Assembly (NCBI RefSeq): GCF_003284935.1
Contig: NZ_QMEV01000034.1
Coordinates: 1-54,966 of the forward strand
Direction of reading: 5' to 3'
Source of the DNA: Mycobacterium colombiense
GTDB taxonomy: Bacteria; Actinomycetota; Actinomycetes; Mycobacteriales; Mycobacteriaceae
DNA length: 54,966 nt
The first letter of the stretch is position 1. Every line of letters begins with the position of its first letter. The notes under the pieces were generated by a model. That model was not told where the DNA came from. It worked only from the letters and a program-made list of their open reading frames with translations, and did no database searches. Positions 17,521 through 27,422 of this stretch are shown here, piece after piece. Made by a program: the position numbers and the translations under genes.

Positions 17521-18273
17521 TCACGCACGGCTCCGATTCATCGGCGGCGACGGCGTCACGATGTAGCCGGTGTCGAGGTCGCCGTAGATCGTCACGTCCT
17601 GGGGGCTGCGCTGCGCGTACAACGCCACATAGGCACAGACCACGGCGTCGACGGGGTCCTCGGCGCGGCGCATTTCGCTCTTGCGCCGCGCGGCCGCGAC
17701 GGCCAGGCGCAGCGCGATCCATCCGTCGTGCCCGGCCACGCGCAGCGGCACCGGCGCCCGTTCCAGCCGCTCCACGCCGTCCATCAGCAGCGACAGCTCG
17801 GATCTGAGCCGCTCGACGCTGCGTCCGGGCTTCGCCTTGTATTTCAGGGTGCGCTCCAGGCGGAACAGCGCGACGGTGGCCGCGTGGGGGTAGACCTCGA
17901 TGGCGCGGCGGGCGGCCGGCGATCGCGGGTCCAGGTCCAGGCCGAGCGCCCCGGCCAGCCGGGCCGCGCGCGGGCCGTTGACGAATTCGGGTTTACCCGT
18001 GTTGCAGGGGTGGGCTCCGGCCTCGTACCTGCGGAAATCGCGGTTGAGCGCGGTCTCGGCCGGACGCTGTCCGGTCGGGTTGGTGACCACCAGGGGGGCA
18101 TCGAAGGCGACCAGGCACTCGCCCTGCACGTAGGGGTGCAGCGCGGCCAGGATCTCGTCGTCGTCGCGGACCGCGCACACGCCCACCAGGGCGCCGCCGG
18201 AGTCGACGACGGCGACGCCGGTCGGGTTGCGACCCGCCCAGGCGAGGTCGACGCCGGCGAAGTACATCCGCAT
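17521..18273 (-). CDS. DUF429 family protein, predicted RNase H-like fold (Rv0776c-like)
   Basis: A 250-residue protein with an ATG start (a second ATG two codons later is possible). The N-terminus YFAGVDLAWAGRNPTGVAVVD has the conserved Asp and beta-hairpin of the DUF429 RNase H-like superfamily, and VAFDAPLVV and EVYPHAATVALF are further family motifs. It is convergent with the TetR gene (7 nt) and divergent from purB (43 nt). A nuclease role is predicted from fold only. Confidence 0.85.
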   Translation of the reverse strand: MRMYFAGVDLAWAGRNPTGVAVVDSGGALVGVCAVRDDDEILAALHPYVQGECLVAFDAPLVVTNPTGQRPAETALNRDFRRYEAGAHPCNTGKPEFVNGPRAARLAGALGLDLDPRSPAARRAIEVYPHAATVALFRLERTLKYKAKPGRSVERLRSELSLLMDGVERLERAPVPLRVAGHDGWIALRLAVAAARRKSEMRRAEDPVDAVVCAYVALYAQRSPQDVTIYGDLDTGYIVTPSPPMNRSRA

Positions 18274-18291
18274 AGGCTATGGCCGCGACCG

Positions 18292-18297
18292 TAAGCT
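18292..18297 (+). promoter_or_regulatory. Putative -10 box of purB
   Basis: TAAGCT fits TANNNT and lies 19 nt before the GTG start. A short leader with GTGAGGA (18306-18312) as ribosome site would follow. Confidence 0.4.
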
Positions 18298-18316
18298 GTG
18301 TGTTCGTGAGGACCAA

Positions 18317-19735
18317 GTGAGCATTCCGAATGTGCTGGCCACCCGGTACGCCAGTGCCGAGATGGTCGCGATCTGGTCGCCGGAGGCCAAGGTCATCGGC
18401 GAGCGCCGGCTGTGGCTGGCGGTGCTGCGCGCGCAGGCCGAACTGGGCGTGGCGGTGCCTACCGAGGCGATTGCCGACTACGAGCGGGTGATCGAGGACG
18501 TCGACCTGGCCTCGATCGCGGACCGCGAACGGGTGCTGCGCCACGACGTCAAGGCGCGCATCGAGGAATTCAACGCGCTGGCCGGGCACGAGCACGTGCA
18601 CAAGGGCATGACCAGTCGCGACCTGACCGAGAACGTGGAGCAACTGCAGATCAAGCGCTCGCTGGAACTGGTCTTCGCCCACGGCGTGGCGGTCGCGGCG
18701 CGGCTCGCCGAGCGCGCGGTGGCCTACCGCGACCTGGTGATGGCCGGACGCAGCCACAACGTCGCCGCGCAAGCCACCACGCTGGGCAAGAGGTTCGCCT
18801 CGGCGGCGCAGGAGACGCTGATCGCGTTGACCAGGCTGCGGGAGCTGATCGACCGTTACCCGCTGCGCGGCATCAAGGGCCCGATGGGCACCGCGCAGGA
18901 CATGCTCGACCTGCTGGACGGCGACGCGGCCAAGCTCGCCGAACTCGAGCGGCGCGTCGCCGAATTCCTGGGATTCGCAACGGTATTGACCAGTGTGGGC
19001 CAGGTGTATCCGCGTTCGCTGGACCACGACGTGCTCTCCGCGCTGGTGCAGCTGGGCGCCGGACCGTCGTCGCTGGCGCACACCATCCGGCTGATGGCCG
19101 GCCATGAACTCGTCACCGAGGGGTTCGCGCCGGGGCAGGTCGGTTCGTCGGCGATGCCGCACAAGATGAACACGCGCAGTTGCGAACGGGTCAACGGGTT
19201 GCAGGTGGTGCTGCGCGGTTACGCGTCCATGGCCGCCGAACTGGCGGGCGCACAGTGGAACGAGGGCGACGTGTTCTGTTCGGTGGTGCGCCGAGTCGCG
19301 TTGCCGGACAGCTTCTTTGCCATCGACGGCCAGATCGAGACCTTCTTGACGGTGCTCGACGAGTTCGGCGCCTATCCGGCGGTGATCGGCCGCGAGCTGG
19401 ACCGCTACCTGCCGTTTTTGGCCACCACCAAGGTGTTGATCGCCGCGGTGCGCGCCGGCGTGGGCCGCGAGGCCGCCCACCATGTGATCCGCGAACACGC
19501 GGTGGCAACCGCGCTGGCCATGCGCGAGCAGGGAGCCGAGCCCGACCTGTTGGACCGGCTGGCCGCCGACGATCGGCTGCCGCTGGACCGGGCGGCGCTG
19601 GACGCGGCACTGGCCGACAAGAAGGCCTTCATCGGCGCCGCGGGTGATCAGGTGGACGAGGTGGCGGCGCAGGTGGACGCGCTGGTGAACCGCTACCCGG
19701 ACGCGGCCAAGTACGCCCCGGGTGCGATCCTGTGA
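18317..19735 (+). CDS. purB: Adenylosuccinate lyase
   Basis: A 472-residue member of the fumarase/aspartase superfamily, the length of Rv0777. The GTG at 18317 follows GTGAGGA and begins [13 protein letters not shown]. Hallmarks are [29 protein letters not shown] and the mobile signature loop [17 protein letters not shown] with its catalytic serine. The enzyme cleaves SAICAR to AICAR and adenylosuccinate to AMP, releasing fumarate. The stop overlaps the CYP126 start (GTGA), so the P450 gene is coupled to purB. Confidence 0.97.
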   Translation: MSIPNVLATRYASAEMVAIWSPEAKVIGERRLWLAVLRAQAELGVAVPTEAIADYERVIEDVDLASIADRERVLRHDVKARIEEFNALAGHEHVHKGMTSRDLTENVEQLQIKRSLELVFAHGVAVAARLAERAVAYRDLVMAGRSHNVAAQATTLGKRFASAAQETLIALTRLRELIDRYPLRGIKGPMGTAQDMLDLLDGDAAKLAELERRVAEFLGFATVLTSVGQVYPRSLDHDVLSALVQLGAGPSSLAHTIRLMAGHELVTEGFAPGQVGSSAMPHKMNTRSCERVNGLQVVLRGYASMAAELAGAQWNEGDVFCSVVRRVALPDSFFAIDGQIETFLTVLDEFGAYPAVIGRELDRYLPFLATTKVLIAAVRAGVGREAAHHVIREHAVATALAMREQGAEPDLLDRLAADDRLPLDRAALDAALADKKAFIGAAGDQVDEVAAQVDALVNRYPDAAKYAPGAIL

Positions 19736-20988
19736 CGCTGGCCGGCGCGCTCGCGGAGATCGACTTCACCGATCTGGACAACTTCGCCAACGGGTTTCCG
19801 CACGAGCTGTTCGCCATCCATCGGCGAGAGGCGCCGGTGTACTGGCACTCACCGACCGACAACACCCCCGACGGTGAAGGCTTCTGGTCGGTCGCAACCT
19901 ACGCGGAAACGCTTGAGGTGCTTAAGGATCCGGTGACCTATTCATCCGTCACGGGCGGCAGCAGGCCCTATGGGGGGACGCTGCTGCAGGACCTGGCGAT
20001 TGCCGGTCAGGTGCTCAACATGATGGACGATCCGCGGCATTCGCAGATTCGGCGACTGGTCAGCTCCGGCCTGACACCGCGAATGATCCGTCTCGTCGAG
20101 GACGACCTGCGGACCCGCGCGCGCCGGTTGCTCGACGCGGTGGTCCCGGGTGAGCCGTTCGACTTCCTCGTCGACATCGCCGCCGAGCTTCCCATGCAGA
20201 TGATCTGCATCCTGCTGGGAGTCCCCGAATCCGAACGGCATTGGTTGTTCGAGGCCATCGAGCCCCAATTCGATTTCGGTGGTTCACGAAAGGCGTCCCT
20301 GTCGCAGCTTTCGGTCGAAGAGGCCGGATCGCGGATGTATGAGTACGGTCAACAGCTGATCGCGGCCAAGCGCGCAAATCCCACGGATGACATGTTGTCG
20401 GTGGTGGCCAACGCGATGCTCGATGACGCCGAAGGTGAAGACGGATCGGCGCTGTCCGACCTCGAGCTGTACCTGTTCTTCAGTCTCTTGTTCAGCGCCG
20501 GCGCGGAGACCACCCGCAACGCGGTCGCCGGTGGCCTGCTGGCGCTGGCCCACCACCCGCACCAAATGCAGTCGCTGCGCGGCGATCTCGGCGCACTGCC
20601 GACGGCCGTGGAGGAGATGGTGCGGTGGACGTCGCCGTCACCCTCGAAGCGCCGCACCGCCACCCGCGACGTCACGCTGGGCGGGCAGTCGATCGAGGCC
20701 GGCCAGAAGATACAGATCTGGGAAGGCTCGGCGAATCGCGACGCCGGTGTGTTCGAGCGCGCCGACGAATTCGACATCGCCCGAAAGCCTAACCCGCACT
20801 TGGGCTTCGGTCAGGGTGTGCATTATTGCTTGGGCGCGAATCTGGCCCGGCTGGAGCTGCGGGTGCTGTTCGAAGAGCTGCTGTCCCGGTTCGGCGGGGT
20901 GCGTGTCGTGCGGCCGGTCGAATGGGCCCGCAGCAACCGGCACACCGGCATTCGGCACCTCGTCGTGGAGCTATACGAACAACCGTGA
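19732..20988 (+). CDS. cyp126: Cytochrome P450, CYP126-like
   Basis: A 418-residue P450. The GTG start overlaps the purB stop by four bases. Motifs: I-helix [11 protein letters not shown]-helix EEMVRW and heme loop [11 protein letters not shown] with the axial Cys at about residue 366. Place and size match Rv0778 (CYP126). The K-helix carries EEMVR in place of the common ETLR, normal for several bacterial P450s. It has no ferredoxin gene next to it; the substrate is unknown. The downstream transporter start overlaps its stop. Confidence 0.9.
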   Translation: MTLAGALAEIDFTDLDNFANGFPHELFAIHRREAPVYWHSPTDNTPDGEGFWSVATYAETLEVLKDPVTYSSVTGGSRPYGGTLLQDLAIAGQVLNMMDDPRHSQIRRLVSSGLTPRMIRLVEDDLRTRARRLLDAVVPGEPFDFLVDIAAELPMQMICILLGVPESERHWLFEAIEPQFDFGGSRKASLSQLSVEEAGSRMYEYGQQLIAAKRANPTDDMLSVVANAMLDDAEGEDGSALSDLELYLFFSLLFSAGAETTRNAVAGGLLALAHHPHQMQSLRGDLGALPTAVEEMVRWTSPSPSKRRTATRDVTLGGQSIEAGQKIQIWEGSANRDAGVFERADEFDIARKPNPHLGFGQGVHYCLGANLARLELRVLFEELLSRFGGVRVVRPVEWARSNRHTGIRHLVVELYEQP

Positions 20989-22007
20989 CGATCCGATTCG
21001 CCGATGTCGAGCCCTCACCGGATGTGTTCGCCGCGGTGATGGCGACGGGAATCTTGTCGGTCGGCGCGCACGATCACGGGTACCGGTTGATCAGCGACAC
21101 CATGGGCATCATCGCCACGCTCGGGCTGGTGTTTCTGGTTGCCCTGGTCCTGGCGAAGGCCGCGATCCCCGGCCAGGGGTTGCGGTGGGACCTGACCGAT
21201 CCCGACGTCACCCTGCGCCTGATCACCTTCGTGGCCGCCTGCGCGGTGATCGACACCCGCCTATCGTCCAAGGTCTGGGTGGCGCGGGTGCTCGGCGCGG
21301 TCGCCCTGGCGGCCTGGCTGGCGCTGATCCTGATCAGCGCACGAAACATGTTGGCGCACCGGTGGACAGAGCTGCGCGACCGGGCCCACGGCCCCTGGCA
21401 GCTGGGCAGCGTGGGAACGTCAGGCTTGGCGATCGTGATCGCCCGGGCTGCCCGGCAGACCGGCCATCACTGGTGGCTGGCGGTGGCCGTGGCCGGGTGG
21501 GTGGCGGCGCTGTGCATCTACGGCCTGATGACCTGGCTGACCATGTGGCGGGTGGTCAACGAGCGCCAGGACCGCGACGGCTTCGAACCGGACACCTGGA
21601 TCCTGATGGGCGGCATGGCGATTGCGACGCTGGCCGGCGACACCATCCACGCCGTGGCCCCCGCCTGGCTGGCGGGCCCGGTGCGCGCGGTCAGCATCGT
21701 GACCTGGGTGACGGCCACCCTGTGGATACCGCCGCTGATCTACTTTGCGCTGCACCGCATCCGGCGGCATCCCAACATGCTGCAATTCACCGGTGTGTGG
21801 TGGGCGTTCGTGTTCCCGCTCGGCATGTACTCCGCGGCCAGCTTCGCCATGGCGGTCGAGCTTCGCGAGCACCCGCTGCTCACCGTGTCGCTGGTGTTCT
21901 TCTGGGATGCGTTGGCCGCGTGGCTCATTGTGGTGGTCGCCGGGCTGCTGATGCTGGCGCGGGCGCTGCTGCTAGCCCCCACGCAACGCGATGCCGGCCG
22001 ACCGTAG
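20985..22007 (+). CDS. TDT-family (tellurite-resistance/dicarboxylate) transporter
   Basis: A 340-residue integral membrane protein. The GTG at 20985 overlaps the CYP126 stop (GTGA) and begins [29 protein letters not shown], the usual TDT N-terminus. About ten hydrophobic segments can be picked out, for example [16 protein letters not shown] and [20 protein letters not shown]. The family moves C4-dicarboxylates, sulfite or other anions. I do not recall it at this place in M. tuberculosis, where CYP126 is followed by Rv0779c. Its last 36 nt overlap the 3' end of the convergent gene. Confidence 0.85.
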   Translation: MTIRFADVEPSPDVFAAVMATGILSVGAHDHGYRLISDTMGIIATLGLVFLVALVLAKAAIPGQGLRWDLTDPDVTLRLITFVAACAVIDTRLSSKVWVARVLGAVALAAWLALILISARNMLAHRWTELRDRAHGPWQLGSVGTSGLAIVIARAARQTGHHWWLAVAVAGWVAALCIYGLMTWLTMWRVVNERQDRDGFEPDTWILMGGMAIATLAGDTIHAVAPAWLAGPVRAVSIVTWVTATLWIPPLIYFALHRIRRHPNMLQFTGVWWAFVFPLGMYSAASFAMAVELREHPLLTVSLVFFWDALAAWLIVVVAGLLMLARALLLAPTQRDAGRP

Positions 22008-22592
22008 TTCGAGCGCGACCAGGGCTCCGATGGTGGCCGGATCCTCACGGCGCCACCCGCTGACCGGATCCGCGCTGACGGCGATCAACTTGCGGGGCGG
22101 GCGGTTGGTCAGCGCGCGCAGCGCCAGCAATTGCGCCCCGGCCGGGGTCGCGGCCAGCGCGGTCACCGTCAGCTTGCGGCGAAAGAAGCGCAGCCGCAGA
22201 AAGAACCACGGCAGCACCACGATGAGGATCGGGACCGCGACGACGGCCATCGCGAGTAGCACCGCGAGCCAGCTCGCCGCGCTGTCCAGGTCGTGGCCCG
22301 CGCCCGCGATGTCCAGCGCGGCGTGGCTGGCCGAGTTGAGCGGCTTGCTGACCGCGTCGCCCACCACCGGGATGTGCTGGGCGCCGTGGCCGGCGGACTC
22401 CAGGTTGCCCGCGATGCCCTTCGCGCCGCTCTCCACCTGCCGGCCGGCGTCGGCGATGGTGGCGATGGCGTCGTAGACGGCCAGCCCGACGAGCAGCCAG
22501 AGCAGCGTCCACACCACGACGGCGAGGTCGCTGAACAACTGGATGGCCAGCCGGCCGGGCCTGGTGGAGTAGGGCAGAAACCGCGGTGTCAT
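21972..22592 (-). CDS. Conserved membrane protein (Rv0779c-like)
   Basis: A 206-residue protein with an ATG start. Two transmembrane segments are clear: LAVVVWTLLWLLVGLAVYDA near residues 24-43 and LAVLLAMAVVAVPILIVVLP near 110-130. The part between them (ESGAKGIAGNLESAGHGAQ) is polar and probably outside. The C-terminal 75 residues are basic and cytosolic. It is divergent from purC and overlaps the TDT gene tail to tail by 36 nt. Function unknown. Confidence 0.85.
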   Translation of the reverse strand: MTPRFLPYSTRPGRLAIQLFSDLAVVVWTLLWLLVGLAVYDAIATIADAGRQVESGAKGIAGNLESAGHGAQHIPVVGDAVSKPLNSASHAALDIAGAGHDLDSAASWLAVLLAMAVVAVPILIVVLPWFFLRLRFFRRKLTVTALAATPAGAQLLALRALTNRPPRKLIAVSADPVSGWRREDPATIGALVALELRSAGIALRGG

Positions 22593-22632
22593 AGCCCCGA
22601 TCCCAGCACAAACCCCGTTTGCGGGTGCCCGT

Positions 22633-22638
22633 TAGGCT
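22633..22638 (+). promoter_or_regulatory. Putative -10 box of purC (leaderless)
   Basis: TAGGCT ends 6 nt before the ATG of purC, so the transcript would start at the A of the start codon. No ribosome site lies upstream. Confidence 0.5.
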
Positions 22639-22644
22639 GACCGG

Positions 22645-23535
22645 ATGCCTGCACTGTCCGACTATGAGCATCTGGCCAGCGGCAAGGTCCGCGAGCTGTA
22701 CCGCGTCGATGGCGACCACCTGCTGCTGGTCGCCACCGACCGGATCTCGGCCTACGACTTCGTCCTGGACAGCACCATCCCGGACAAGGGGCGCATCCTC
22801 ACCGCGATGAGCGTCTTCTTCTTCGGGCTCGTCGACGCCCCCAACCATCTGGCCGGGCCGCCCGACGATCCGCGCATCCCCGACGAGGTGCTGGGCCGCG
22901 CGCTGGTGGTGCGTCAGCTCGACATGCTTCCGGTGGAATGCGTGGCGCGTGGCTACCTCACCGGCTCGGGACTGCTGGACTACCAGGCGACGGGAAAGGT
23001 CTGCGGCATCACCCTGCCGCCCGGGCTGGTCGAAGCCAGCAGGTTCGCCGAGCCGCTGTTCACCCCGGCGACGAAAGCCGCGCTGGGCGACCACGACGAG
23101 AACATCTCCTTCGCGCGGGTGATCGAGATGGTCGGTGCCGTGCCCGCCAACCAACTCCGTGACCGCACCCTACAAATCTACGTTCAGGCCGCCGATCACG
23201 CGCTCCGGAAGGGAATCATCATCGCGGACACCAAGTTCGAGTTCGGCACCGACCGCGACGGCAACCTGCTGCTGGCCGACGAAATCTTCACGCCGGATTC
23301 GTCGCGGTACTGGCCGGCCGACGAGTACCAGGTCGGCGTCGTCCAGAACAGCTTCGACAAACAGTTCGTCCGCAACTGGCTGACCGGTCCCGAGTCCGGT
23401 TGGGACCGCCACGGTTCGCAGCCCCCGCCGCCGCTGCCCGCCGACATCATCGAGGCCACCCGTAATCGCTATATCGAGGCCTACGAACGCATTTCCGGCC
23501 GGAGCTTCGATGACTGGATTGGTCCCGGCGCATGA
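22645..23535 (+). CDS. purC: Phosphoribosylaminoimidazole-succinocarboxamide synthase (SAICAR synthetase)
   Basis: A 296-residue enzyme with an ATG start. The opening [27 protein letters not shown] is the PurC signature, and [13 protein letters not shown] and ADTKFEFG are conserved. It joins CAIR and aspartate with ATP in purine synthesis; its product is cleaved by PurB nearby. The stop overlaps the ptrB start (ATGA), coupling an unrelated peptidase to it, as in M. tuberculosis. Confidence 0.97.
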   Translation: MPALSDYEHLASGKVRELYRVDGDHLLLVATDRISAYDFVLDSTIPDKGRILTAMSVFFFGLVDAPNHLAGPPDDPRIPDEVLGRALVVRQLDMLPVECVARGYLTGSGLLDYQATGKVCGITLPPGLVEASRFAEPLFTPATKAALGDHDENISFARVIEMVGAVPANQLRDRTLQIYVQAADHALRKGIIIADTKFEFGTDRDGNLLLADEIFTPDSSRYWPADEYQVGVVQNSFDKQFVRNWLTGPESGWDRHGSQPPPPLPADIIEATRNRYIEAYERISGRSFDDWIGPGA

Positions 23536-25655
23536 CCGAAACGCTGCATGAGGGAGCGGTGCCCCCGGTCGCCAAGCGGGTGGAGAGTCGGCGCGAGCAT
23601 CACGGCGACGTCTTCATCGACCCGTACGAGTGGCTGCGCGAAAAGACCAACCCCGAAGTCATCGCCCATCTCGAGGCGGAAAACGACTACGTCGATCGGA
23701 TGACCGCGCACCTCGAGCCGCTGCGGCAGCAGATTTTCGCCGAGATCAAGGCGCGCACCAAGGAGACGGATCTGTCGGTGCCCACCCGGCAGGGCCAGTG
23801 GTGGTACTACGCGCGGACCTATGAGGGTAAGCAGTACCGCGTCCAGTGCCGTTGTCCGATAAGCGGATCCGGCGACTGGGACCCGCCGATCCTGGACGAG
23901 GGCACCGAGATCCCCGGTGAGCAGGTCCTGCTCGATTCCAATGCCGAGGCCGAGGGACACGAATTCTTCTCCCTGGGCGCCGCGACGGTGAGCCTGGATG
24001 GGAATCTGCTGGCCTATTCGGTCGACACCCTCGGCGATGAGCGTTACACGTTGCGGTTCAAGGACTTACGCACCGGCGAGCTGTACACCGACGAGATCGC
24101 CGACATCGGGGCGGGCGCGACCTGGGCCGCCGACAACCGCACCGTGTACTACCTGACCCTGGATGCCGCCCACCGTCCCGACAAAGTGTGGCGGTATCGG
24201 GTGGGCTCGGGTGCGGACCCCGAGCTGGTGTATCACGAAGCCGACGAAAAGTATTGGCTGGGTGTGGGTCTGACGCGCAGCGAGGCCTATGTTTTCATCG
24301 CCTCGGGATCCTCGATCACCTCGGAGTATCGCTACGCCGATGCCGCCGACCCGCAGGCATCGTTCACGGTCGTGCTGCCGCGCCGCGAGGGCGTCGAGTA
24401 CGCGGTCGAACACGCGGTCATCGGCGGCCAGGACCGGTTCTTGATCCTGCACAACGACGGCGCAGTCAACTTCACCCTCGCCGAGGCGCCGGTCAGCGAT
24501 CCGACACAGCAGCGCACCCTGATCGCGCACCGCGACGACGTCCGGCTCGACGGGGTGGACGCATTCGCCGGCCACCTCGTCGTCGGCTACCGGCGGGAAG
24601 CGCTGCCCCGGCTGCAGCTGTGGCCCATCCACGCCGACGGCACATACGGTCGGCCCGAGGAGATTTCCTTCGACTCCGAGCTGATGTCGTCCGGGCTGGC
24701 CGGTAATCCCAACTGGGACTCGCCCAAGCTGCGGATCAGGGCCGGATCCCTGGTGACTCCGGCGCGTGTCTACGACATCGACCTCGCGACGGGTGACCGC
24801 ACACTGCTGCGCGAACAACCCGTGCTCGGCGGTTATCGGCCCGAGGACTATGTGGAACGGCGTGACTGGGCCGTTGCCGACGACGGAACCCGGATCCCGG
24901 TGTCCATCGTGCACCGCGCCGATATCGAATTCCCGGCGCCGGCATTGCTTTACGGCTACGGCGCCTACGAGCTGTGCACCGACCCGAGCTTCTCCATCGC
25001 CCGGTTGTCGCTGCTGGATCGCGGCATGGTGTTCGCGATCGCTCACGTGCGTGGCGGCGGCGAAATGGGCCGGCTGTGGTACGAGCACGGCAAGCTCATG
25101 GAGAAGAAGAACACGTTCACCGACTTCGTCGCCGTCGCAAAGCATTTGGTGGACAGCGGCGTCACCCGGCCTGATCGACTGGTCGCGTTGGGCGGCAGCG
25201 CCGGTGGTTTGCTGATGGGCGCGGTGGCCAACCTGGCGCCGGAGCTCTTCGCCGGAATTCTCGCGCAGGTTCCCTTCGTCGACCCGCTGACCACCATCTT
25301 GGATCCCTCATTGCCGCTGACCGTCACCGAGTGGGACGAATGGGGAAACCCGTTGGCGGACAAGGACGTCTACTCCTACATGAAGTCCTATTCGCCGTAT
25401 GAGAACGTGGCGGCCAAGCGGTATCCGGCGATCTTGGCGATGACGTCGCTCAACGATACGAGGGTCTATTACGTGGAGCCGGCCAAGTGGGTGGCGGCGC
25501 TGCGGCACGCCAACGGCGACGGCAGCCCCGTCCTGTTGAAGACCCAGATGAACGCCGGGCACGGCGGCGTCAGCGGACGCTACAAGGCGTGGGAGGAAGC
25601 GGCGTTCCAATACGCGTGGCTGTTGGCCGCCGCGGGCGCGCCGACGTCGGCGTAG
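23532..25655 (+). CDS. ptrB: Oligopeptidase B (protease II), S9 family
   Basis: A 707-residue prolyl-oligopeptidase-family serine peptidase with an ATG start coupled to purC. An N-terminal beta-propeller runs to about residue 420 and the catalytic alpha/beta-hydrolase domain follows. The triad is visible: Ser556 in [11 protein letters not shown], Asp642 in LNDTRVYY and His677 in [15 protein letters not shown] near the start is the typical S9A opening. The enzyme cuts short peptides after basic residues in the cytoplasm. M. tuberculosis H37Rv carries this gene as two annotated halves (ptrBa, ptrBb); here it is one intact frame. Confidence 0.95.
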   Translation: MTETLHEGAVPPVAKRVESRREHHGDVFIDPYEWLREKTNPEVIAHLEAENDYVDRMTAHLEPLRQQIFAEIKARTKETDLSVPTRQGQWWYYARTYEGKQYRVQCRCPISGSGDWDPPILDEGTEIPGEQVLLDSNAEAEGHEFFSLGAATVSLDGNLLAYSVDTLGDERYTLRFKDLRTGELYTDEIADIGAGATWAADNRTVYYLTLDAAHRPDKVWRYRVGSGADPELVYHEADEKYWLGVGLTRSEAYVFIASGSSITSEYRYADAADPQASFTVVLPRREGVEYAVEHAVIGGQDRFLILHNDGAVNFTLAEAPVSDPTQQRTLIAHRDDVRLDGVDAFAGHLVVGYRREALPRLQLWPIHADGTYGRPEEISFDSELMSSGLAGNPNWDSPKLRIRAGSLVTPARVYDIDLATGDRTLLREQPVLGGYRPEDYVERRDWAVADDGTRIPVSIVHRADIEFPAPALLYGYGAYELCTDPSFSIARLSLLDRGMVFAIAHVRGGGEMGRLWYEHGKLMEKKNTFTDFVAVAKHLVDSGVTRPDRLVALGGSAGGLLMGAVANLAPELFAGILAQVPFVDPLTTILDPSLPLTVTEWDEWGNPLADKDVYSYMKSYSPYENVAAKRYPAILAMTSLNDTRVYYVEPAKWVAALRHANGDGSPVLLKTQMNAGHGGVSGRYKAWEEAAFQYAWLLAAAGAPTSA

Positions 25656-25667
25656 GCCACTTTCGCG

Positions 25668-27281
25668 CTAGTCGCCCACCGGCGGGGTCGGCGGCTTCTT
25701 GGGCAGGAACGACGCCGGGACGATGGTGAACGCCACCAGCACGACGGCCAGCACGAACACCACCGCGTAGGCGTGCGCCAAGTGGTGGGACACGTGGCTG
25801 GCCAGGTCGGGGGCGAGCTGCTGCTGCGGGACGCCCGAGGGATCGACCGGCAGGCCCCGCTTGCCGGCGCCGGGGCGGGCCCCGCCCATCTCGTTCGCCG
25901 CCATCAGGGCCTCGTTGCGATTGAACTGGTTGGTCAGGATCACCGCCATCAGCGCGGCCCCGATGGATCCGCCCACCTGCTGGTTGACGCTGATCAGCGT
26001 CGTCCCGCGGGCGACCTGATGCGGGGCCAGCGCCTGCATGAGCGCCGCGGACAGCGGCGTGGTGGTGAGGCCGATACCCAGACCCATGATCGCGAGGCCC
26101 GTCAGCAGAACCGGTGAGTACGCGGCCTGGCTGGCGACCCCGTAGGTGAAGACGCCCAGGCCCACCGCCATCAGCGGCAGGCCGATGAGCACGATGTTGC
26201 CGGGGCCGCGTCTGTCCATGAAGGCGCCGCCGAGCGGCATGGTCAGCACCGCACCGATCCCGATCGGCAGCATGTGCAGACCCGACTGCATCGGCGTCTC
26301 GTGCCCGACGATCTGAAAGAAACTGGGCACGAGCAGGCCGACGCCCACCGAGGCGGCCCCGAACACCAGCAGCGTGACATTGACCTGGGTGACCACCGGG
26401 TTGCGGAACAGCCGCAGGTCGATCAGGGGGTGATCGGTCCGATACCAGGCATGCAGGATGAACGCGGCGATCAGGCCCAGGCCGGCGAGCGCGGGCACCA
26501 ACACGTAGCGATCGGCGATGGTGTGTCGTCCCGGGATGGAACACACCCCGCACAAAAAGATCGCCACGCCGGGCGAGAGGAGCAGCGCGCCGGTGATGTC
26601 GAGGGCCTCCGACGGGGCGGAGCGGTCTTTCGGAAACATGATCGCCGCGAGCGCGAACGCCGTCAGCCCGATCGGCAGGTTGATCAGGAAGATCCATTTC
26701 CAGCCGTACGCGCCGATCAGCCAGCCGCCCAGGATCGGCCCACCGATGGGGCCGAGCAGAATCGGGATTCCCCCCACCGCCATCAGCCGACCGACCCGTT
26801 TCGGTCCCGCCTCGCGCGTCAGGATGACGAAGCTGAGCGGCAGCAGCATGCCGCCGCCGATGCCCTGGACCACCCGGAACAGGATGAGCAGCAAGATGTT
26901 CGGCGCGATCGCGCACAGCAGCGATCCCACCGTGAAGATCAGCACCGAACCCATGAAGAGTCGTTTGGTGCCGAACCGATCCGCCGCCCATCCGGTAACC
27001 GGGATCACGGTGGCGAACGCGAGCATGTAGCCGGCGATCGTCCACGAGACGACGGCCTGGGTGGACCCGAACTGCGCGATGAAGGTGCGTTGCGCGACGG
27101 CGACGACGGTGCTGTCGAGCACCGCCATGATGCAGGCCAGTCCGCACACCCCGGCGATCCGGAACAGCGCCGCGTCCAGCTTGTCGGGATATTCGTCGGC
27201 GCGCAGCGAGGGTCCCGGAGCGGTCGGCAACGGGACGTTGAAGCTTGCGGAACGGGTCTTCTGCATGGCGCCGCTGAGCAT
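25668..27281 (-). CDS. emrB: EmrB/QacA-type MFS drug exporter (DHA2), copy 1
   Basis: A 537-residue transporter. The ATG at 27281 was chosen because it gives MLSGAMQK, matching the MLSNAMDE start of the paralogue next door; a GTG two codons upstream is also open. Fourteen membrane helices are expected. The DHA2 motifs are visible: PVTGWAADRFGTKRLF (motif A) and RVVQGIGGGMLLPL with LGPIGGPILGGWLI (motif C). It should export drugs or lipids using the proton gradient. It matches Rv0783c in place and converges on ptrB at 12 nt. Confidence 0.92.
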   Translation of the reverse strand: MLSGAMQKTRSASFNVPLPTAPGPSLRADEYPDKLDAALFRIAGVCGLACIMAVLDSTVVAVAQRTFIAQFGSTQAVVSWTIAGYMLAFATVIPVTGWAADRFGTKRLFMGSVLIFTVGSLLCAIAPNILLLILFRVVQGIGGGMLLPLSFVILTREAGPKRVGRLMAVGGIPILLGPIGGPILGGWLIGAYGWKWIFLINLPIGLTAFALAAIMFPKDRSAPSEALDITGALLLSPGVAIFLCGVCSIPGRHTIADRYVLVPALAGLGLIAAFILHAWYRTDHPLIDLRLFRNPVVTQVNVTLLVFGAASVGVGLLVPSFFQIVGHETPMQSGLHMLPIGIGAVLTMPLGGAFMDRRGPGNIVLIGLPLMAVGLGVFTYGVASQAAYSPVLLTGLAIMGLGIGLTTTPLSAALMQALAPHQVARGTTLISVNQQVGGSIGAALMAVILTNQFNRNEALMAANEMGGARPGAGKRGLPVDPSGVPQQQLAPDLASHVSHHLAHAYAVVFVLAVVLVAFTIVPASFLPKKPPTPPVGD

Positions 27282-27422
27282 ATCCACAGGGTTGCCCCGG
27301 CTGAAGCGTTTTTACGCGTATTCGCCTATTAGCACGCGTGTAATTCACCGCGCGCCGATTTGTGCCGCGACCGCGACTAAACCGATAAACGGGCTGGTGG
27401 CGGTCCTACCTGGGCGAACATA

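Noticed and set aside
17993..19498. Minus-strand 501-codon open frame.
   Set aside because: Antisense to purB and partly to the DUF429 gene; no recognisable domain.
26274..27332. Plus-strand 352-codon open frame rich in Arg, Glu and Asp.
   Set aside because: It is antisense to the EmrB-type gene, has no family motif and shows the composition of a high-GC shadow frame.
27282..27422. AT-richer gap between the two MFS genes with two ACGCGT sites.
   Set aside because: ACGCGT is self-palindromic and only 6 bp; no clear promoter or repeat could be supported.
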